A stretch of 64,000 nt of DNA, from the NCBI GenBank assembly GCA_024278175.1, contig JAJRTS010000087.1, positions 1 through 64,000 on the forward strand. Direction: 5' to 3'. A program made the translations under genes and the position numbers. Positions 16,937 through 25,338 of the stretch are shown piece by piece (the stretch's first letter is position 1; each line of letters opens with the position of its first letter). The notes under the pieces were generated by a model that was not told where the DNA came from, did not search any database, and worked only from the letters and a program-made list of their open reading frames with translations. The stretch comes from Gemmatimonadales bacterium (GTDB taxonomy: Bacteria; Gemmatimonadota; Glassbacteria; GWA2-58-10).

Positions 16937-17584
16937 ATGACGGACAAGCCCGTAAAAAGACAACGGCGGCAGCACCTGAAAAACGTACGCCGCGCCAGCA
17001 AGGAGCACAAGCCGGTACAACGTAAGCAGGCCAACGCGCAGGCCGCGGTCCTTGCAGGCGGCAATATCATGGTTACTCTGGGGCTGATTGTCACTTCCGC
17101 TGCGCTGCTGTTGTTCCTGGCCTCCGCGTTTATGCAGTACGGTTTCAATTACTCCGGCGGCTCCGGCCCCTCAGCGGCCGAAATCGGTCAGGCCGCGGCC
17201 CTTCCGCCGGTGGAACGCTCCACAATCGAGGTGCGGATCCTTAACGGCTGCGGCGCCCCCGGCGCCAGCCGTCAGATGACCACCCGCATTCGTGACCTGG
17301 GTTTCGACGTTGTGATCGCCGATAACGCCGACCATTTCGGCTACGAGCGTACGCTGGTCGTGGACCACACCGACCGTCCCGAGGTGGGCCGCTCAGTGGC
17401 GGCCGCCCTGGGATGCGGACAGCTCAGCGCCCGGCATGACGAGATGGCGATGGCCCATGTGACCGTGATCCTGGGCAAGGACTGGGAAAACTTCCTCGGC
17501 CGCGCCAGCCAGACAAACGGCAAGCAGGATCAGGACTGGATAGACCGGCTTAACGGCAAGGTGCAGAAGCTGCTGGAGCAGTAA
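16937..17584 (+). CDS. Membrane-anchored LytR C-terminal-domain protein
   Basis: 215 residues from ATG 16937, which has TAGGAA five bases upstream. A basic cytoplasmic N-terminus (KPVKRQRRQHLKNVRRASK) is followed by one membrane helix (about 44-66), a linker, and a LytR_C module starting STIEVRILNGCGAPGAS (about 95-111) and continuing to HVTVILGKDWENF. It lacks the LCP catalytic domain usually linked to this module, so it is a stand-alone accessory protein, probably in the periplasm. In other bacteria LytR_C or LCP genes neighbour yqeK, as here. Function unknown, likely envelope-related. Confidence 0.8.
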   Translation: MTDKPVKRQRRQHLKNVRRASKEHKPVQRKQANAQAAVLAGGNIMVTLGLIVTSAALLLFLASAFMQYGFNYSGGSGPSAAEIGQAAALPPVERSTIEVRILNGCGAPGASRQMTTRIRDLGFDVVIADNADHFGYERTLVVDHTDRPEVGRSVAAALGCGQLSARHDEMAMAHVTVILGKDWENFLGRASQTNGKQDQDWIDRLNGKVQKLLEQ

Positions 17585-17637
17585 TCCCCCACCCGCACCC
17601 ACAAAATATCCGCACGCAGCTACAGGAGCATTCAGTT

Positions 17638-18540
17638 ATGAGCGCGAAACATGTCGTGATAATCGGCAGCTCGAACATGGACCTCGTGATCAAGACCGGC
17701 CACATCCCCCGTCCCGGCGAGACTATCCTGGGTGGTGAGTTCGTGATGGTGGCCGGTGGCAAGGGGGCCAACCAGGCGGTGGCCTCGGCCCGGCTGGGGG
17801 CTGAAACCTGGTTCGTGGCGCGGGTGGGCGATGACCCGTTCGGGAAAAAAATGCTCGAGAATTTTACGGCGGAGGGGATCCGCACCGATCACGTGACGAT
17901 AGATGAGGCCCATGCATCCGGCGTGGCCACGATCACGGTGGACGATAGCGGCGAGAACGCGATAGTGGTGGCCCCCGGAGCCAACGGCCAACTCTGCCCG
18001 GAGGATATCCGCCGGGCCAGCGAGGTTATCCAAAGCGCCGACTCGGTGCTGATGCAACTCGAGGTTCCGCTGGACGCGGTGGCCGAGGCCGCCCGGCTAG
18101 CCGCCGAGGCCGGGGTGCGGGTTATCCTCGACCCTGCCCCGGCTTGTGAACTGCCCGGCGAGTTGCTGAGCAACGTGTCCCTGCTCACTCCCAACGAGAC
18201 CGAGGCCGAACTGCTGACCGGGATCGCCGGAGACACGCTGGAGGCAGCCAGAGCCCAGGCCAGCGCCCTGCGTGGGAAAGGCGTGGCTGCGGTACTGATC
18301 ACACGCGGCAAACATGGTTCATTGCTGGTGGATAGTAATGGTGAGAAAATCTTTTCGGCGGAAAAAGTAAAATCAGTGGACAGCACCGCCGCCGGGGACT
18401 GTTTCAACGGGGCGCTGGCCGCACGGCTGGCCGCAGGAGCCACTCTGGCAGATGCGATAAAATTCGCCTCCCAGGCCGCGGCGATATCCACCACCCGGCT
18501 GGGAGCACAGGACAGTTTGCCGAGGCTGGGGGAGTTTTAG
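17638..18540 (+). CDS. rbsK: Ribokinase-family sugar kinase
   Basis: PfkB-family kinase phosphorylating ribose or a similar sugar at the 5-position. N-terminal VIIGSSNMDLVIKTGHIPRPG, substrate-binding GGKGANQAVASARLG (from about residue 40), NETEAELLTG and the anion-hole signature DSTAAGDCFNGALA carrying the catalytic Asp. 300 aa. ATG 17638 is preceded by CAGGAG nine bases upstream. No ribose transporter or D-ribose pyranase is adjacent, so specificity is inferred from the close match to RbsK. Confidence 0.88.
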   Translation: MSAKHVVIIGSSNMDLVIKTGHIPRPGETILGGEFVMVAGGKGANQAVASARLGAETWFVARVGDDPFGKKMLENFTAEGIRTDHVTIDEAHASGVATITVDDSGENAIVVAPGANGQLCPEDIRRASEVIQSADSVLMQLEVPLDAVAEAARLAAEAGVRVILDPAPACELPGELLSNVSLLTPNETEAELLTGIAGDTLEAARAQASALRGKGVAAVLITRGKHGSLLVDSNGEKIFSAEKVKSVDSTAAGDCFNGALAARLAAGATLADAIKFASQAAAISTTRLGAQDSLPRLGEF

Positions 18541-18760
18541 AGCGTTTCTCAAAAAAAATGTCCGCTTGATTACCCTTCGAATGAACGTTCCTTCCCGCGT
18601 AGCGAGGCATGCCTCACCCGTAAAGAATACAGCAGGCGCACAGGTTGATGGGCGAACACGAGGTTCACCCCTACGATTTTCTACAAACAACGGAAGTTTT
18701 TCCGTACTATTCTCAGGATTTTCTTTCCTTTGCAAAAAGACAAAACTTTCGAGAAACACT
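18541..18760. repeat. MITE-like element with imperfect terminal inverted repeats
   Basis: The segment begins AGCGTTTCTC-AAA...TGTC (18541-18562). It ends with the near-complement at 18739-18760 (about 16 of 22 positions match when inverted). Inside is a GGGCGAACACGAGGTTCACC arm of the kind seen in dispersed bacterial palindromes. No gene is present. It abuts the palindrome at 18771. Confidence 0.45.
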
Positions 18761-18770
18761 ATAGAATGAA

Positions 18771-18796
18771 AGGGCCACGGCATGTGCCGTGGCCCT
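18771..18796. repeat. CACGGCATG-family palindrome
   Basis: AGGGCCACGGCA and its complement separated by TG. Lies between the convergent ribokinase and serine-hydrolase genes. Same core as 5826-5847; it may act as a bidirectional terminator. Confidence 0.65.
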
Positions 18797-18838
18797 GGGC
18801 TACTGCAGAATCATTTTGTTACGGAAAACCAAGCCCCC

Positions 18839-19966
18839 CTACTTCGCCAGCTCCGGTTTCCATTGCTGCTCGGCCAGAATGGCGTGGCCGATCCGCGCCA
18901 GATTGAGCTTCTCGGTGGTGAAACTCCAGCCCCGGCTATGGTTGCGCTGGTTGAGGCCCATCACCAGCAGCATGTTCTCGTTGGGCAGCATGGCGCAGAT
19001 AGTGCCGGCGGCCCCGCTGAACACCACCGAGCCAGCTTGCGGGAACAGCCAGAACAACTGTCCGTAGGCCGGTTCCGGCTCGCGGCCTTCCGGCTGACTG
19101 GTCCAGGCGGTGCGCGTGTATGAATCCTCCCACACTTTGCGGCCGTTGGCCGAAGCGCCGCCATCGAGCCAGACCTGGGCGTAGCGGGCAATGTCCCGAA
19201 GGTTACCGTAGAGGCCGCTGCCCGGATACGGCCCTGCCCCGAACGGATCGCTGAAAGTCACCCGCGAGGTATCCAGCCCCACGCCGGTTTCCACGATCTG
19301 GCTCAGGTTGTCGCCGGGGCTGATATAGCCCACGCTCGCAAGGCCCAGCGGCCCGGTTACGTACTCGGTCAGCAGTTGCTCGTAGGGCCGCCCGGCGGCG
19401 GCGGCCATCACCCGGCCCAGCAACCTCATGGCCAACTCGCTGTAGAGAAAAGATGTCCCCGGCTCGAACTCCAGGGTAACGTCGTGGAATGGCTGGCCGC
19501 CGGGCCACGTCCGGGGCGGCTTGTCGTCCTGGGGCACACCGCTGGAATGGCTGGCCAGCTGACGGACGGTCATCCCGCCCCGCTCGAACTCGCCTTCGGG
19601 ACCTGTGCCGGTAAAATACGGCAGGTACTTGCTCACCGGATCGTCGAGCTTGAGCGCTCCCCGGCTGACCAGCGCGGCCAGCACGCCCGCGCCGAACCCC
19701 TTGCTGACAGAGAAAAACGGAAAGCGCGAGGCCGAATCAACCGGCGCGCTGCCCGGCCGGGCGGCCTGAGTACCGAAATATTCCTCGTACACGATTTTCC
19801 CGCCCTGCATCACCACGGCCCCGCCCGCGCTGCAATTGTAGGAGAGCTCCATGCGGCTTTTAACGTGGTCGGCCAGCATCCGGAACTCGCTCCTGTCCGG
19901 TTGACTTTGCCGGCAGGAAACAGTCACCGCTATTACCAACAAAAATGCCAGCCCTGTAAAACGCAT
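18839..19966 (-). CDS. Serine beta-lactamase-like hydrolase/esterase, exported
   Basis: Class C beta-lactamase/DD-peptidase fold enzyme. N-terminal hydrophobic segment MRFTGLAFLLVIAVTVSC has a weak lipobox-like Cys. The catalytic SxxK is in FPFFSVSKGFGAGVLAALV, followed by LKLDDPVSKYLPYF and the hydrophobic box TVRQLASHSSGVP. A YSE-type Tyr appears in FLYSELAMRLLGRVMA. Such proteins are usually periplasmic esterases or peptidases rather than resistance enzymes. ATG 19966 follows GGGGAG. Its 3' end faces ribokinase across the repeat region. Confidence 0.85.
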   Translation of the reverse strand: MRFTGLAFLLVIAVTVSCRQSQPDRSEFRMLADHVKSRMELSYNCSAGGAVVMQGGKIVYEEYFGTQAARPGSAPVDSASRFPFFSVSKGFGAGVLAALVSRGALKLDDPVSKYLPYFTGTGPEGEFERGGMTVRQLASHSSGVPQDDKPPRTWPGGQPFHDVTLEFEPGTSFLYSELAMRLLGRVMAAAAGRPYEQLLTEYVTGPLGLASVGYISPGDNLSQIVETGVGLDTSRVTFSDPFGAGPYPGSGLYGNLRDIARYAQVWLDGGASANGRKVWEDSYTRTAWTSQPEGREPEPAYGQLFWLFPQAGSVVFSGAAGTICAMLPNENMLLVMGLNQRNHSRGWSFTTEKLNLARIGHAILAEQQWKPELAK

Positions 19967-20005
19967 TCGATTTCTCCCCGTTCATTAGCGGTTGGGCAAC
20001 GGCCT

Positions 20006-20731
20006 TCAGTTTTTTAAAAGCTTGTTCCTTGTACAAATATATGTGGTTACGAAATCCGTTTCGAGGGTTCTCTGCTGATCGATAGAGAAGCCGGATCGCT
20101 CAAGTATCCCCTCGAGAATCCAGTCGCAGGTGCTATACTCATCGCGGACATGGGTTACGATCTCATCCGACAACTCCTTACCAAGTCTCGTTTCGGTTGA
20201 CGAAACCCACTGGTCGAATGCTTCTGTGTGCTCCGCCGCGCCGAACGGAAACACAACGTCCAACAGGAACATCCGTCCGCCGGGCTTGAGCATCTGCGCA
20301 ACCCGACCGAGTCCGACAAGCTTCCAGAAATAGGGCAGATGGTGCAGCGCAAAGACGGATACAACGGCGTCGACCGGTTCATCCCTGTGCTCGTAGGTCA
20401 GGAAGCCACCCCGGTGGCAATCAATGTTATCCAGCTTGTCCCGGGCCACCTTCTCCTTAAGGTATTGGAGCATTGCCGCTGAAACGTCGACAGCGTAAAT
20501 TTTTTTGCAGCACGGCGCCGCGTGGAGGGTAAAGGCCCCTGTTCCGCAGCCCATGTCGATCACCGTATGCCCGGGCCCTAAACCCAGGGAGGACAGGATT
20601 TTCCCGGCGTCCTTCCTGTAATCGCGAAAGCGAAGGTGGTGCTCGTCGTAGCCGGCGACAACGTCGCAATCAGCGTAATCAACGCCGGTTTGGATCAGTT
20701 CATCGTATTGCCATTTGGGGATATCAGTCAT
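20006..20731 (-). CDS. Class I SAM-dependent methyltransferase
   Basis: Rossmann methyltransferase with motif I HTVIDMGCGTGAFTLHAA, acidic motif II KIYAVDVSAAML, and the post-I segment AVVSVFALHHLPYFWK then LKPGGRMFLLDVVFPFG, typical of the Methyltransf_11/25 group (UbiE-like). 241 aa, cytoplasmic. The acceptor cannot be deduced. It lies downstream of the heparinase-like gene on the same strand with a 43-base gap and upstream of the beta-lactamase-like gene, without a clear functional link. Confidence 0.82.
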   Translation of the reverse strand: MTDIPKWQYDELIQTGVDYADCDVVAGYDEHHLRFRDYRKDAGKILSSLGLGPGHTVIDMGCGTGAFTLHAAPCCKKIYAVDVSAAMLQYLKEKVARDKLDNIDCHRGGFLTYEHRDEPVDAVVSVFALHHLPYFWKLVGLGRVAQMLKPGGRMFLLDVVFPFGAAEHTEAFDQWVSSTETRLGKELSDEIVTHVRDEYSTCDWILEGILERSGFSIDQQRTLETDFVTTYICTRNKLLKN

Positions 20732-20774
20732 CTGGTTTTCTCTTTTCGTGATTTAACGGGCCGCCTGAAAAAAT

Positions 20775-23072
20775 TCAGCGCCCGATACCGGCCTGAGGCT
20801 GAAGCTGTTCGGTCAGCGGCTGATCGAGAACAACCGCGCCGGCGCTATCGGTGATCGTTATCCGGCCGCCCGCCTGGCCGACGGTATTGAACGTAACGGC
20901 GTAATCATGCTCCCGATAGCTGAAAGAGGCTTGCACCTGCCCGTCGCTCTTTTCCGTCACGACCTCCGGGATCTGCTCCAGCGTGGTGTCGCCAGTCAAC
21001 ATCAGGTGCAGGAAGAAGTGTTCCTCGGCGGGCTGATCGGGAGTGACCTCCAGACGCCAGGCTCCCCATTCCTCACCCTCTTGCAACGAGTAATACGACA
21101 CGGAGGGAGGATAGTTAGTCCCGAACACCTCGAACTCGCGGCCCGCTCCACCCACCTTGCTCATCGTCGCCTGCTCGGGCAGGATCGAGCGCACCAGCAG
21201 CCGTCCCTCACGTTCGGTAATCGTCGCCACCCGGCCATCGATCTCCGGTTCATCCATCGTATGCAGCAGCCAGTACTTGGCGTAATCCGCGCTGGTCGCC
21301 TCCACCCGGTCGAAAACCAGGAAGGCGTCGGGCTGAAGGTGGACGAACTGGCGCAGGAACAGCTTCATCTTACTCGCACTGTAGGCGTTGGTGGCGTCCC
21401 CGCACGCATAGCTGTACCACTGGTTCGTCTCAAAAGAAGTGATGTCTCCCCGGTCCCAGCGCGTATCCTCCAGGTCCTGGTAGAAAGGCGGCATCTCGAC
21501 CGGGAACGTCTGACCGCCATCATTGGAGTAGCCCCCGAAGCTCTCGTCGGGGTCGTAGAGCAGCATCGTGTTATGGGCGATCGTGCGGGCCATGTAGTTG
21601 GAGCGGTGATCCGAGCCCCACTCGTAACGGCCGGAGTCGATAGCCAGGCTGCCCTTCTTGAAGATTACAAAAGAATTCTCATCGGCATGTTGATGGCCGT
21701 AATAGAAGTTACCCGACTTAAAAATCGCATGAGTGGCGTCCTCGTCCCAGCCGCTGCGCATCGCCACCCAACCGATACCCTCGAAATGCCGCGCCAGCGG
21801 CCAGGTGCTGTCAGGCCCCTCGGCCTCGAACGGCAGATCACTGGTATCCCAGATCACGTCCCAGCAGCGGGTATAGGCCATCGGCTCCAGCTTTTCCGCC
21901 AGCCATTTACTTTCCGGGCTGTTGTAGCGATTGGCAATGTACTTGAAATGCCAGGGCCAGATTTTCTGGGTCACGGACTGCAGGTCATCGATTTTACTCA
22001 GCTCGCCGTTGGGGCGAAGGCTGTACATCCAGTAAATCGTGAAATACTTGAGATATGTGTTGTCCTGGAGCAGATCATTGCCGGTGGCCGAGCGCCAGCT
22101 CTCGAACACGAACAGCGGGGCGCGGATGTAGTTGTACAGGGCATAGCTCATCCCCGACTGCACGCCACCGTCATCGGCGGCCACCTGCAACTGGACGTTT
22201 TTCCATTTTACCATGTCTCTCTGGGCTGCTTCAAACCAGTACTTCGCCGACTTGTCATTCACGCCATCGCACACCAGCGCCAGCGCCGGATAGAACCTGG
22301 CTTCCATCCAGCCGTAGCCGCCCCCGTTGTAGGGGGACGCGCCGCTCACCACCGAGGCCACGCCAGCCTTGTAAATATCCCGCCCGATATAATAACGCTC
22401 CAGGGTGGTCATGCCGTTGTAGAGCCAGTCGTAGGCGAAAGCCACGTTGCGGCGGTAGGCGACAACTTCCCAGTTGGCGACGTCAACACTGCCGGCGAGC
22501 TGATTGTAGTAGCTGGCGGCCTCCTGAAGGTACGTTTTGCCCACATCGAGGTAAGTGCTGTCTCCTGTCATCAGGTAGGCGAACGCCACTTTTCTTACGC
22601 GCACGTTGAGGGAGTTCTTGTTGATGGTGTTTACATCGCCGGCCGCGTAAGTATCCACATTCTCCAGCAGTTTATCAAATATCTCCTTGCGCGTCGTGCG
22701 TACTCTGGCCCGCATGTCCTCAAGCTCGGCGCCCGCGAGAATCAAGCGGGGATGGTCCCGGATTTCAAGGCAGAAGGCATCGCCGGGCACGGCGGTCAGG
22801 TTTCCGTTGATGATATTGGTTACCAGGTCCACAACGTCCAGAGCCGAAAAGCGGCCGTCCCCGTTGTAATCCGCCCGGGGACTGAGCAGGTTGCCCCGGC
22901 CGTTAATCAGCAGATGAATGGCGTCGGCAAGAGTAACCCGGCCGTCTCCATTTATGTCTTCCCTGTAGAGTACTCCGTCATCGGCTTTAACTGTAACAGG
23001 CAGGAAAGTAAGCAGACCCAGCAGCAAAATAACAGTAATGAGATGATATTTCCCGTGATTGAACAGGGACAT
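20775..23072 (-). CDS. Secreted heparinase II/III-like lyase with N-terminal dockerin repeats
   Basis: Signal peptide to about A30. Then two calcium-loop dockerin-type repeats, DINGDGRVTLAD (39-50) and DYNGDGRFSALD (68-79). Next comes an alpha/alpha-toroid lyase region starting HPRLILAGAELEDMRARV, and the heparinase II/III signature zone with HADENSFVIFKKGSLAIDSG and ARTIAHNTMLLYDP. A beta-sheet C-terminal domain follows. 765 aa. Predicted to cleave acidic polysaccharides by beta-elimination outside the cytoplasm. Dockerins normally sit C-terminally and bind cohesins, so N-terminal placement is notable. ATG 23072 follows AGGAGG by four bases; a TTG one codon earlier is less likely. Confidence 0.85.
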   Translation of the reverse strand: MSLFNHGKYHLITVILLLGLLTFLPVTVKADDGVLYREDINGDGRVTLADAIHLLINGRGNLLSPRADYNGDGRFSALDVVDLVTNIINGNLTAVPGDAFCLEIRDHPRLILAGAELEDMRARVRTTRKEIFDKLLENVDTYAAGDVNTINKNSLNVRVRKVAFAYLMTGDSTYLDVGKTYLQEAASYYNQLAGSVDVANWEVVAYRRNVAFAYDWLYNGMTTLERYYIGRDIYKAGVASVVSGASPYNGGGYGWMEARFYPALALVCDGVNDKSAKYWFEAAQRDMVKWKNVQLQVAADDGGVQSGMSYALYNYIRAPLFVFESWRSATGNDLLQDNTYLKYFTIYWMYSLRPNGELSKIDDLQSVTQKIWPWHFKYIANRYNSPESKWLAEKLEPMAYTRCWDVIWDTSDLPFEAEGPDSTWPLARHFEGIGWVAMRSGWDEDATHAIFKSGNFYYGHQHADENSFVIFKKGSLAIDSGRYEWGSDHRSNYMARTIAHNTMLLYDPDESFGGYSNDGGQTFPVEMPPFYQDLEDTRWDRGDITSFETNQWYSYACGDATNAYSASKMKLFLRQFVHLQPDAFLVFDRVEATSADYAKYWLLHTMDEPEIDGRVATITEREGRLLVRSILPEQATMSKVGGAGREFEVFGTNYPPSVSYYSLQEGEEWGAWRLEVTPDQPAEEHFFLHLMLTGDTTLEQIPEVVTEKSDGQVQASFSYREHDYAVTFNTVGQAGGRITITDSAGAVVLDQPLTEQLQPQAGIGR

Positions 23073-23336
23073 CAAGCCTCCTGACCATTACTATCAATAC
23101 AGTTACGAGTTAAGGAATCCTGAGAGAGTCATTGTCCCGCCGGATTTTTTTGTGATAAAATTTTAACATACAAAAAAAATGGCTCGTCAGAAAGGAGTTT
23201 CTACTTTTTTCGTAACGTTTTCAAAGGAAAGGCGGATGAAAAATATCAGGAGGGGTTGGCCCGTTATTGCTACAGAATACGCCGAAGAGCGCGGTGATGA
23301 CGCAAATTTCCGGAGGCGGGAAACAGCGCCGGCCAG

Positions 23337-24095
23337 CTAACGATTCTGCTTTTCTTCCAGGACGAACAGTACTTCCTCGGCGAACAGGTTATCGTCCTCG
23401 CGAATGGGACGCACCTCATTCTCGGCCAGCACGTGGCCCTCGATTATGACCACACCGGCGCCGGTGGTCCAGTTGATAAAATCCTCGATAGTGCAGAGAC
23501 GGATATTGGGGGTATCGTGCCAACGGTACGGCAGCGAGGCGTTGACCGGCATCTTACCGCCCAGTGCCAGTTCCAGCCGGATATGCCAGTGGGCGAAATT
23601 GGGGAAGCTCACTATCCCGCGCCGTCCCACGCGCAGCATCTCGGAGAGCACCCTGACCGGATTGTAGACAGTCTGCAGGGTTTCTTCCAGAATAACGTAG
23701 TCGAACAGGTTTTCGGTCCAGCCCTCGAGACCCGCATCCAGATCGGACTGGAACACGCTCACACCGCGGCCCACGCACTCATATACTTTTTCCGGGTCGA
23801 GCTCGATCCCCTGGCCGCGGACATTCTTATCGGCGCTAAGGCGGGCCAGCAGTTCTCCGCCGCCGCATCCCAGGTCCAGCACACGCGAATCAGGTGGGAT
23901 AGTGTGCTCGATAACCTCATGGTCCCAGCGCTTGCGGGAGTCGGGACGACGGCGCCTGACCGCGCCGTTTTCCTCGGTCAGGAAGCGCTCGATCAGTGCC
24001 ACCAGCTTGTCCGTGCTCAGGTTCTCAATCGGAGCACTATAGCGGCTGGCCCACAGGCGCAGCATTTCCGTCAGCTTGTCGTTACCGCCCGCCAT
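23337..24095 (-). CDS. metW: MetW-family methyltransferase-fold protein
   Basis: Partner of MetX in many bacteria; in some organisms it is required for homoserine acetylation. A Rossmann core RVLDLGCGGGELLARLSAD is followed by GRGVSVFQSDLDAGLEGW, FDYVILEETLQTVYNPV, VSFPNFAHWHIRLELALGG and LPYRWHDTPNIRLCTIEDF, all MetW hallmarks. An extra ~70-residue N-terminal helical extension precedes the usual start. ATG 24095 shares its A with the metX stop (TGATG), giving translational coupling. Last gene of metY-metX-metW. Confidence 0.92.
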   Translation of the reverse strand: MAGGNDKLTEMLRLWASRYSAPIENLSTDKLVALIERFLTEENGAVRRRRPDSRKRWDHEVIEHTIPPDSRVLDLGCGGGELLARLSADKNVRGQGIELDPEKVYECVGRGVSVFQSDLDAGLEGWTENLFDYVILEETLQTVYNPVRVLSEMLRVGRRGIVSFPNFAHWHIRLELALGGKMPVNASLPYRWHDTPNIRLCTIEDFINWTTGAGVVIIEGHVLAENEVRPIREDDNLFAEEVLFVLEEKQNR

Positions 24096-25333
24096 CACGC
24101 CCCTCCCTCCTGCCGGCTCTCCAGAAAGTCCCGCAGCAGTCCGCCGAGCTGGTCGTGCTCGACCAGAAACGCATCGTGGCCGTAGTTGCTGAGGATATTG
24201 ACATAGGTAACCGGGTGACTGTTACGGCTGATCGCCAGGGCCAGCTCGCGGCACTCTCGTGGCGGATAGAGCCAGTCCGTGCTGAAACTGACCATCAGCA
24301 TCTTGCTCATAATCCGCTTGCAGGCGACTGTCAGGTCGCCGTCACCCCAGTTGTGGGCCGCGTCGTAGTAGTCCATCGCACGGGTAACGTAGAGGTAGGC
24401 GTTGGCGTCGAACCGCTCGGCAAAACTGCGTCCCTGATACGCCAGGTAGCTCTCAACCTCGAACTCGATTCCGAAACTGAATTCCGGGGCGCTCTTGCCC
24501 TGCAGCCTGCGGCCGAACTTCTGGTACATCGCCTCATCGCTGAGGTAAGTGATATGGCCCAGCATCCGGGCGGCGGCCAATCCCTTGTCGGGGAGGCTTT
24601 TACCGTAATAATCACCGCCACAGAAATTGGGGTCCGAGAGGATCGAGTGGCGCGCCACGGCGTTGAACGCAAGCCCCTGGGGACTGAGCCTGGCGCTGGA
24701 GGCCAGGATGATACAACGCTCCACCCGCTCAGGAAAAGCCAGCGCCCATTCCAGTGCCTGCTGGCCGCCCAGCGAACCGCCGATTACCGCGTAAAGCTTG
24801 CCGATTCCAAGATGATCGAGCAGCCGGGCCTGCAGACGAACCCAGTCGCTGATCGTGACCAGCGGGAAGCGCAGGCCGTAGGGCTCGCCGGTCGAGGGAT
24901 CGGGATCCATCGGGCCGGTGGTGCCGTAGCAGGAGCCCAGTACGTTGGCGCAGATAAAATAGAAGCGAGCCGTGTCGAGCGGAAGGCCGGGGCCGATCTG
25001 CTCGTCCCACCAGCCGGGCTTGCGGGTACGCCACTTGCGGTTGCCCTCGCCCGCCTCCTCGTCCCAACCCGCCGCGTGGGCATCGCCCGAGAGGGCGTGG
25101 ACGATCAGGATCACGTTATCGCCGGCCTCGTTGAGCTGCCCGTAAGTCTCGTATTCAACTGTTACCGGGGCGACAGCTCCACCCGCCTCCAGGCGAAAGG
25201 GCTCATCGTCCGGTCCCACCAACTCAACGCGCCGGGGCCGGGTCCGGCCCACCGATTGAGGATGCTCCGGACCCTTGACCCCCTTGCGATTTTCCGGCTG
25301 CCGGGCGCCCCCCTTTTGCGGGCGATCGGTCAT
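24095..25333 (-). CDS. metX: Homoserine O-acyltransferase (acetyl presumed)
   Basis: Alpha/beta-hydrolase enzyme that activates homoserine for sulfhydrylation. PVTVEYETYGQLNEAGDNVIL, LSGDAHAAG, the nucleophile elbow YAVIGGSLGGQQALEWAL, the Asp in SFSTDWLYPPRE and the His in SNYGHDAFLVE complete the catalytic triad. N-terminal ~35 residues are basic and disordered. 412 aa. Its ribosome site AGGAG lies within the end of metY, five bases away. MetX-type enzymes may use acetyl- or succinyl-CoA; acetyl is presumed because metY follows the O-acetylhomoserine pattern. Confidence 0.95.
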   Translation of the reverse strand: MTDRPQKGGARQPENRKGVKGPEHPQSVGRTRPRRVELVGPDDEPFRLEAGGAVAPVTVEYETYGQLNEAGDNVILIVHALSGDAHAAGWDEEAGEGNRKWRTRKPGWWDEQIGPGLPLDTARFYFICANVLGSCYGTTGPMDPDPSTGEPYGLRFPLVTISDWVRLQARLLDHLGIGKLYAVIGGSLGGQQALEWALAFPERVERCIILASSARLSPQGLAFNAVARHSILSDPNFCGGDYYGKSLPDKGLAAARMLGHITYLSDEAMYQKFGRRLQGKSAPEFSFGIEFEVESYLAYQGRSFAERFDANAYLYVTRAMDYYDAAHNWGDGDLTVACKRIMSKMLMVSFSTDWLYPPRECRELALAISRNSHPVTYVNILSNYGHDAFLVEHDQLGGLLRDFLESRQEGGA

Positions 25334-25338
25334 ACCTG

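Noticed and set aside
20907-23084. 725-codon plus-strand open frame
   Set aside because: Fully antisense to the heparinase-like gene, with no ribosome site or recognisable domain.
23236-23298. Tiny frame after GGCGG upstream of the heparinase gene
   Set aside because: Only about 20 codons and basic composition; stops early.
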